57,334 nucleotides of DNA. Source: Bacteroidales bacterium (GTDB lineage: Bacteria; Bacteroidota; Bacteroidia; Bacteroidales; UBA932). The notes under the pieces were generated by a model. That model was not told where the DNA came from, searched no databases, and saw nothing but the letters and a program-made list of their open reading frames with translations. Every line of letters starts with the position of its first letter. Within the stretch, counting starts at the first letter, position 1. The DNA lies in NCBI GenBank assembly GCA_015060395.1, contig SUYP01000019.1:1-57334 (forward strand). Reading direction: 5' to 3'. Of the stretch, positions 52,381 to 57,334 are shown one piece after another. Position numbers and translations under genes: made by a program.

Positions 52381-53913
52381 CTATTTGTGCACTAATAATT
52401 GATGACATCTCTCGAGTATTGCTTCATTATTTAATATCACTAAATGGATATTTTTTCGAGCTCTGGTCAAAATCTGATATAACATTCGTTCCTCATCATA
52501 ATAGTCCCCGTTTCTAAAAGTTAATTTTCCATTAGCGTCATAATACATATTTGGTAATACTATTGCAGCCACTTTATCAAACTCCTGTCCAACTACATCA
52601 TGAGCACTCAATCCACTCATTGACACAATGTTTTCATAATGAGCCCTATTATATACAGGATGATTTGGAGTAAATCGTGGAACAATATAGCCCTTAGTTT
52701 TAAGATTACTGATAATAGTCTCACATTCTATCTCGTTAGTACAATATGTCACACCTATATATGCTGGACTAACTGATTTACACTCTCTTCTACTGTCAAA
52801 CAGTCCATTTATAAAATTCTCAACATTTTTATTAGTCCTAATCTTACCTGAAAGTGTATTGTGATTCTGCTTATTTACAACTGATCTGATTAATTTTTCA
52901 TTACCATTATTAAACTCATTTCTATGGAGACGTTGAACTGCATCATAGCTTATTACACATTTCAGTCCTTGGGTTTTTGCAGCATTTATAATAGCCTCCA
53001 GATGATAACATCGTTGTGCCTCATCAATTAAAATGACTTCAGCCCTATTGAAATCCCAAACACATTTAGTTTTATTATACTGCGTATATTTTTTAGAAGG
53101 TTTTATAGTCCATTGAGTTGTATTAACCAGCTGGCTATGTCCTGCATTTATATTTCCACTATGTACAACAGCAGTCTTCACTCCATTAGATTCTAGTTCC
53201 TTTACAATATCATATAACAATAAAGTCTTTCCAGTTCCCGCTCCGCCTTCTATAGCATAGCACATAAATCCAGAATCTTCAGCTATACTTCGCAATATCC
53301 TATTCTTAATTTCTTCTTGTTGTCTATTCAGGAAGTATTTACCATCAAGAAAGTCTTGTGGAGAATTAAAAGGTGACACCAGATACTTACTAGGCTCAAA
53401 CAAATAATCCATTTCCGAGTCTTCGATTGGCGTATTTGAAGTAGAGAATTGCTTTAATGCTTTACCTACAGTTATATTGTCCGTAATTACTAGTTCTCTT
53501 GCTTCATTCAAAGTATAATACACTTTAGTTTGGGCTTCAAATGCAAATAGTTTAACACTCTTGCCTAAAGAACTTAAATAATACTGATTTCTCAATAGCT
53601 GCTTAAGTATTATCGCTTCTGGTACTGGCTCACTTTTAAATTCGATATTGATGATAGACTGATTTCCTATCCATAATGCATCGAACTCCTTGCCTATTTG
53701 AGGAATTTCATAACCAAGATAACAGGCATCCGTTATTCTATAAATCTCATCAGGGTCCTGCACGAGAGTGCACAAATCTTCAATAAAAGATCTTACACTT
53801 TCTGGCTCTTTCGATTTAAGACGAACTCCATGAATTGCACACCACTTATTAAACAGATCTGTAGTCATCGATGCGCTACATTCTGCTACTTGCTTTAAAT
53901 TAATTGATTTCAT
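52381..53913 (-). CDS. PD-(D/E)XK nuclease fused to DUF2075-type helicase
   Basis: A 510-residue protein; the ATG at 53913 is chosen because it lies 16 bases after the dGTPase stop, while the longer frame runs into that gene. The N-terminal half has a restriction-like nuclease site: GKEFD78 and, 13 residues on, E91-F-K93. From about 195 it is a superfamily-1-like ATPase: Walker A GGAGTGKT at 223-230, Walker B VILIDEAQR with D297/E298, and a C-terminal motif VI region YQILTRARKNIHLVI. This is the DUF2075 class of nuclease-helicases often seen in defence islands. It is the second gene of an operon with an HD dGTPase. It is visibly AT-rich compared with core genes. Confidence 0.85.
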   Translation of the reverse strand: MKSINLKQVAECSASMTTDLFNKWCAIHGVRLKSKEPESVRSFIEDLCTLVQDPDEIYRITDACYLGYEIPQIGKEFDALWIGNQSIINIEFKSEPVPEAIILKQLLRNQYYLSSLGKSVKLFAFEAQTKVYYTLNEARELVITDNITVGKALKQFSTSNTPIEDSEMDYLFEPSKYLVSPFNSPQDFLDGKYFLNRQQEEIKNRILRSIAEDSGFMCYAIEGGAGTGKTLLLYDIVKELESNGVKTAVVHSGNINAGHSQLVNTTQWTIKPSKKYTQYNKTKCVWDFNRAEVILIDEAQRCYHLEAIINAAKTQGLKCVISYDAVQRLHRNEFNNGNEKLIRSVVNKQNHNTLSGKIRTNKNVENFINGLFDSRRECKSVSPAYIGVTYCTNEIECETIISNLKTKGYIVPRFTPNHPVYNRAHYENIVSMSGLSAHDVVGQEFDKVAAIVLPNMYYDANGKLTFRNGDYYDEERMLYQILTRARKNIHLVILNNEAILERCHQLLVHK

Positions 53914-53929
53914 CAGATATTTCAGCGTT

Positions 53930-55261
53930 CTATTTATTATCTTTTCTTTTATATGTGATAGAGTCGAATGAAACTCCGAAATGCTTTTCATACAATGAAA
54001 TAGCATAGGTATCCATCATGCCGGCAATATAATCTATTACAGCTCTATGGAGCATTTCATCTGTTTTAGGACGATAATCTGGAGGAAGAAGATTATGCTT
54101 GATATTATATTCCTTATCAATAAACATTTCATACAATCCCTCAATTACTTCTTTGCCTCGCCTTTCGTACAATACAATCGTATCACTTCTATTGATGCAG
54201 TCAAATGTTATTTTCTTAAGAGCATGAACTAACTTCTCACATGAACCGAATCCTAACTCGTGCGTAGTTATAGTTCCGTGCTCTTTTCTCATAGGTTCAG
54301 ATGTTTCAACAATAGAAATATCTTTTATGAACATATCAGTCAATGACGATATTAGCGCTTTCCTGAAAATTTGTGAGTACTCCTGTATCGTTTTACGAGA
54401 TTTTACGTCAGATGCCTGTGCCTTTGCATCTGAAACGCATTTTTGAAATACCTCAATTATTGGATCCCCTTTGAGTCTCTTGGCAAGTATGAATTCAAAC
54501 TCATCAATATTGAAGCATCCTAAAGATAACGCGTCCTCCAAATCGTGAACTGCATAGGCAATTTCATCTGCTATATCAATAATCTGAACATCCAAAGTTC
54601 TGATACCCTCCAGTCCTGCTTCTTTGCGAGTGTCAGCTAAGGCATTATAATCGTCTTTATACATGAACTTCTCAAGTCCTTTGTCTTGCTCTTCATTAAC
54701 AATGTACTTATTGATTCCTAAAAGCGTTCTGTATGTAAGATTTAATCCTGTACAACTCGGCAGTTTCTTTTCTAATGTCCGCAGAACTCTGTAATTCTGA
54801 GCATTACCTTCAAAACGGTTGCAATCGCTTAATTTATCAAGCACTCTTTCACCGCAATGTCCAAATGCAGGATGACCAATGTCGTGGGCTAAAGCAGCTG
54901 CCTCTATAACATAAAGATCTGTACTGCTATTATATGCCCCTCCTTTAAGTATTAAGCCAATCTGCGAGGCAATGAATCTCGCAATCTGAGATACCTCTAG
55001 GCTATGAGTTAAACGATTCCTAAAAAAAGCATCTGTCTGAATGCCAAGAATCTGCACCTTTCCCTGTAAACGTCTAAAAGACGACGAACACAGAATACGA
55101 GTATAATCGCGGTGAAAATCATTCCTTGGCCTTACATCGACAATATCGTCAACGTGTTCCCTGCGATTCAGAATCTCGTTACTAGTTCTTTTATACAAAT
55201 CATGGAGGAAGTCACGAGCTACCTCATTATCAAGATTAGTTAATAATACATTGTGTTCCAT
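53930..55261 (-). CDS. HD-domain dGTP triphosphohydrolase
   Basis: A 443-residue enzyme of the dGTPase family, which splits dGTP (or other dNTPs) to nucleoside and triphosphate. The metal site is complete: H86 in RLTHSLEV, H126-D127 in LAHDIGHPAFGHCGE, and D232 in DIADEIAYAVHDLED. EGNAQNYRVLRTLE is the family's allosteric/dGTP segment. dGTPases that deplete nucleotides during infection are a known phage-defence type. Here it is the first gene of a pair with the nuclease-helicase, with a long leader (from 55725) that contains a structured hairpin. A housekeeping dGTPase (dgt) is the alternative; the AT-rich context speaks for the accessory type. Confidence 0.9.
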   Translation of the reverse strand: MEHNVLLTNLDNEVARDFLHDLYKRTSNEILNRREHVDDIVDVRPRNDFHRDYTRILCSSSFRRLQGKVQILGIQTDAFFRNRLTHSLEVSQIARFIASQIGLILKGGAYNSSTDLYVIEAAALAHDIGHPAFGHCGERVLDKLSDCNRFEGNAQNYRVLRTLEKKLPSCTGLNLTYRTLLGINKYIVNEEQDKGLEKFMYKDDYNALADTRKEAGLEGIRTLDVQIIDIADEIAYAVHDLEDALSLGCFNIDEFEFILAKRLKGDPIIEVFQKCVSDAKAQASDVKSRKTIQEYSQIFRKALISSLTDMFIKDISIVETSEPMRKEHGTITTHELGFGSCEKLVHALKKITFDCINRSDTIVLYERRGKEVIEGLYEMFIDKEYNIKHNLLPPDYRPKTDEMLHRAVIDYIAGMMDTYAISLYEKHFGVSFDSITYKRKDNK

Positions 55262-55368
55262 AAATAATGTGTTATTGATTTCTGGTTACTTAATACAATG
55301 CATAATAAATTATAGCGGCCTATAGAGGCATCATAATCATTACGGATTTATTACAAAATTGGATACTA

Positions 55369-55376
55369 CAAATTTA
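55369..55376 (-). promoter_or_regulatory. -7 box near the dGTPase gene
   Basis: TAAATTTG on the minus strand, 107 bases before the ATG. No -33 match; it may be an internal promoter of the operon. Confidence 0.4.
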
Positions 55377-55560
55377 CTAACTCCTCTTTTCTTACCCTTA
55401 AATTTTGACAAGAAATCGCCTTACACATTTATTCGTAAATAGTTGTGGGATAGCTATATATGACTAAACAGAAAATAATATTCTTACAGAAGCCTAAAAC
55501 GCGAGATCCACCTGATAATATACACGAAGCACGGGCACTACCTGTGCACATCCTCACGGG

Positions 55561-55725
55561 TCTCGACTCCCTTCCGATGGTACAAAACAGGCAGGCCCGC
55601 GCAGAACGCAGGCGCTAATGCCCGTTGTACTCGTATCGGAAAATTAATTGTCGAGATTAGAGGATCGAGTATAACAGTAATAACGCAGTTATTGTATGTG
55701 TTGTTCTTTGTTTTACCTTGCTGAA
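55561..55725 (-). ncRNA. Candidate structured RNA/leader upstream of the dGTPase operon
   Basis: Five nested stems make a rod of 96 bases: TCTCGAC/GTCGAGA (55561-55567 with 55650-55656), TTCCGAT/ATCGGAA (55572-55578 with 55635-55641), GTACAA/TTGTAC (55580-55585 with 55625-55630), CAGGCA/TGCCCG (55588-55593 with 55619-55624) and GCCCGCG/CGCAGGC (55595-55601 with 55607-55613), with a 5-base apex. A strong promoter reads into it from 55760 on the minus strand. It could be a free RNA or the 5' part of the dGTPase-helicase mRNA. No known family was recognised. The rest of the 820-base gap 55262-56082 shows only promoters. Confidence 0.5.
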
Positions 55726-55730
55726 CTTTG

Positions 55731-55760
55731 CAAAGATAAGTAAAATTACTGCAAGTACAA
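55731..55760 (-). promoter_or_regulatory. Strong promoter reading toward the structured RNA and dGTPase
   Basis: On the minus strand TTG (55760-55758) and TATCTTTG (55738-55731) are 19 bases apart, an excellent consensus match. Confidence 0.7.
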
Positions 55761-55926
55761 TATTCTATATTATACTTCAGAACCAATCAACCGATACATA
55801 CTTGCTGATACGATTATCATTTTAACCCAATGTCAAACTTTTAAGGCTAAAAAAAATATTAAACTTGCTGTTTTGTGTAATGTGTTGATATACAATTGTT
55901 TTAAAGATGATATAAAACGCAACAGA

Positions 55927-55958
55927 TTTGCAGGTCAAACTTTGAATGATTAACTTTG
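55927..55958 (+). promoter_or_regulatory. Promoter of the TPR lipoprotein gene
   Basis: TTTG (55927-55930) and TAACTTTG (55951-55958) are 20 bases apart. The leader to the ATG at 56083 is about 118 bases. Confidence 0.65.
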
Positions 55959-56082
55959 TCATCGCTGATGCTGGTGACAATATTCTCGACTACTTGTTAC
56001 ACGTCCAGATACACTACAGTATTGTTGATGCTGTAGATGCGTGACTATATATAAATAACCGAGAACATACTTTATCAGTCAT

Positions 56083-57225
56083 ATGAGAAAACTTATCACG
56101 ATTCTAATCGTCACCTTGGCCGCCATCTCGTGCGGCAAAATCAAAGATGCCCACAACACCCTTAATGATATTGAGACCTTCATTAACGAACGGCCTGATA
56201 GCGCCCTGACAATCCTTGATTCATTCGACACGTCTTTTCTTGAGAATAGAAGTGTATGGGCCCACCACTCACTTCTCCACGCTCAAGCCAAAGACAAATG
56301 TTATATTGACGAGACCGACGACTCGTTGATGACTCAGGTGGTGAACTATTATGAGGGCAAACGAGACAAAAAGAAGCTCTTCAAAGCTTATTATTATCTT
56401 GGTCGCATCCAATATAATACTGGTGATTATGCTGCATCGATGCTTTCATACACAAAGGCTGAGCAGATGATTGACAATATTGATGATAATCTGTCTAAAG
56501 GTCTACTCTATGCTCAATTAGGATTACTGAATCAAATTTATAACGACCATAATAGGGCTTTAGTTGCTTATTATGCTGCATATGATTATTATGAAAGAGC
56601 AGAACTGGTTACGCATCTAATGCAAACTAAGTACAGCGTAGCTCATATTTATCGTCAGATGAAATCATACAATAAAGCAGAAGAAATATTACTTGAAGTT
56701 ATGGAGTGGAGTTTTGAGAATAATCAAATATATCTTTGCCAGTTAGCCACGAACTCGCTCATTACTATGTATGATGAAGTTAATAATAGGAGTAAAAGTG
56801 CTGATTTACTGAATAGTAAGTATGCTCAGTATTTTTCAAATTCAATAAATGTTATTAGAGCTAAGGCTCTTGGACAGGCCTTTAGTGGAGACTTGGGTGC
56901 TATTGATGTAATGCAAAAGAATGTTTGGGGATTAGCAACTAATCTTAAGGACACCCTTTTTAATCACTATTATCTCGCTCAAATTTATAAGTTATTAGGT
57001 AAGCATCGGGAAGCAATGTCTGAGCAAGAAACCCTATATCATATCCAAGACTCTATACTGACAAGATCATTTAAACACCCATTATTGTCTGTAAGGAACA
57101 AATTCTTAGAATCTGAATATGATAATGCTCAGTTGAAGATTCAGACCCACCGAATTCAGCTGTCGCTTATATGTATCTTCATTATAATTGTATCAATTCT
57201 ATTTAGAGTCATTGCTGTCCGGTAA
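56083..57225 (+). CDS. TPR-repeat lipoprotein with C-terminal membrane segment
   Basis: A 380-residue protein with a lipobox-like start (LAAISC, Cys17). Residues about 35-330 are tetratricopeptide-type helical hairpins (KAYYYLGRIQYNTGDYAASM, KGLLYAQLGLLNQIYNDHNRAL shortened here). Residues 362-378 are a membrane helix (LSLICIFIIIVSILFRVI), and the protein stops two residues later. Longer Bacteroidota relatives continue after this helix with a coiled coil and a DNA-binding or signalling domain of about 200 residues. This one may be a truncated form or a natural short sensor. The low GC content fits the accessory segment. Confidence 0.75.
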   Translation: MRKLITILIVTLAAISCGKIKDAHNTLNDIETFINERPDSALTILDSFDTSFLENRSVWAHHSLLHAQAKDKCYIDETDDSLMTQVVNYYEGKRDKKKLFKAYYYLGRIQYNTGDYAASMLSYTKAEQMIDNIDDNLSKGLLYAQLGLLNQIYNDHNRALVAYYAAYDYYERAELVTHLMQTKYSVAHIYRQMKSYNKAEEILLEVMEWSFENNQIYLCQLATNSLITMYDEVNNRSKSADLLNSKYAQYFSNSINVIRAKALGQAFSGDLGAIDVMQKNVWGLATNLKDTLFNHYYLAQIYKLLGKHREAMSEQETLYHIQDSILTRSFKHPLLSVRNKFLESEYDNAQLKIQTHRIQLSLICIFIIIVSILFRVIAVR

Positions 57226-57236
57226 AAGTTCCGGAC
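57217..57236. terminator. Short hairpin at the TPR gene stop
   Basis: GTCCGG/CCGGAC with an 8-base loop that contains the TPR gene's stop codon. It lies between the convergent TPR and partial genes; the weak flanking T-content makes it a modest terminator candidate. Confidence 0.4.
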
Positions 57237-57257
57237 GATTATTATAAAGTTTAACAA

Positions 57258-57334
57258 TTAAAACAAACTTGGTTCGGTAGAACCATCAAGTTCATTGACA
57301 ATATTGTAGTTAGGTTTTGCAAAGAGGTCTTTGA
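57258..57334 (-). CDS. 3' end of an unidentified gene, cut by the window edge
   Basis: On the minus strand a frame enters at the right edge and runs for 24 residues (KDLFAKPNYNIVNELDGSTE...) to a TAA at 57260-57258. The composition looks coding and the other two minus frames fit less well. The family cannot be told from so short a piece. It converges on the TPR gene. Confidence 0.35.
   Translation of the reverse strand, partial: KDLFAKPNYNIVNELDGSTEPSLF

Noticed and set aside
53930..55261. Assigning the symbol dgt to the HD protein
   Set aside because: The family is clear, but the accessory setting and paired nuclease-helicase make it unsafe to name it as the housekeeping enzyme.
55538..55786. 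An 82-codon minus frame across the structured hairpin
   Set aside because: It begins upstream of the promoter's expected start and runs through the long hairpin; the peptide has no protein-like pattern.

Overview
The window reads as chromosome of a Bacteroidales bacterium (phylum Bacteroidota). Genes sit behind the phylum's promoter type (a -7 box of the form TAnnTTTG, sometimes with a TTG/TTTG about 19-21 bases upstream). Gene content also fits: DUF4493/PCMD lipoproteins, PorT-type barrels, bactofilin, a 1174-residue pyruvate:ferredoxin oxidoreductase and a DUF2795 protein. A genus cannot be named from the sequence alone; a gut or rumen anaerobe is an inference.

Layout. 1-9072: a gene end cut by the window, an N-terminally short DUF3575 barrel fragment, then a five-gene operon of surface lipoproteins (DUF4493, fibronectin-like and PCMD domains) plus an outer-membrane barrel. 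9094-20846: a putative metal exporter with a DUF1573 protein, a 2[4Fe-4S] ferredoxin, an M16 peptidase, a short LysR regulator, an esterase coupled to PFOR (nifJ), and fabD. 21017-22385: tRNA-Arg(CCG), a 92-bp direct repeat, and a repressor-like S24 protein without its catalytic residues, divergent from a 47-residue membrane protein. 22387-27795: recG, a WYL regulator and an S9 peptidase, apparently one operon. 27883-48510: mainly core genes (pdxA, rnhA, rfbC, rfbD, secA, bactofilin, M48 peptidase, bcp, CotH, OmpA-type, purT, HAD hydrolase, acyl-CoA ligase, htpG, folE, DUF2795).

48676-57334 is an accessory region that is visibly AT-rich in its second half. It starts with a tyrosine recombinase and carries a membrane-anchored phosphoribosyltransferase, an A1S_2505-like protein, a 103-residue unknown, and a two-gene operon of an HD-domain dGTPase followed by a PD-(D/E)XK nuclease fused to a DUF2075-type helicase. 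A TPR lipoprotein and the end of an unknown gene close the window. Two long, irregular, nested hairpins (51588-51683 and 55561-55656) lie in its gene-free stretches and look like structured RNAs.

The most unusual items are: (a) the dGTPase plus nuclease-helicase pair behind a promoter and structured leader, a candidate phage-defence operon; (b) a family of intergenic cloverleaf-like palindromes between convergent genes (41027-41134 and 47370-47496) with a conserved core, stems that vary in a compensating way, and arms that in one copy duplicate the ends of both flanking genes; (c) the two candidate ncRNAs; (d) the catalytically dead S24 repressor module.
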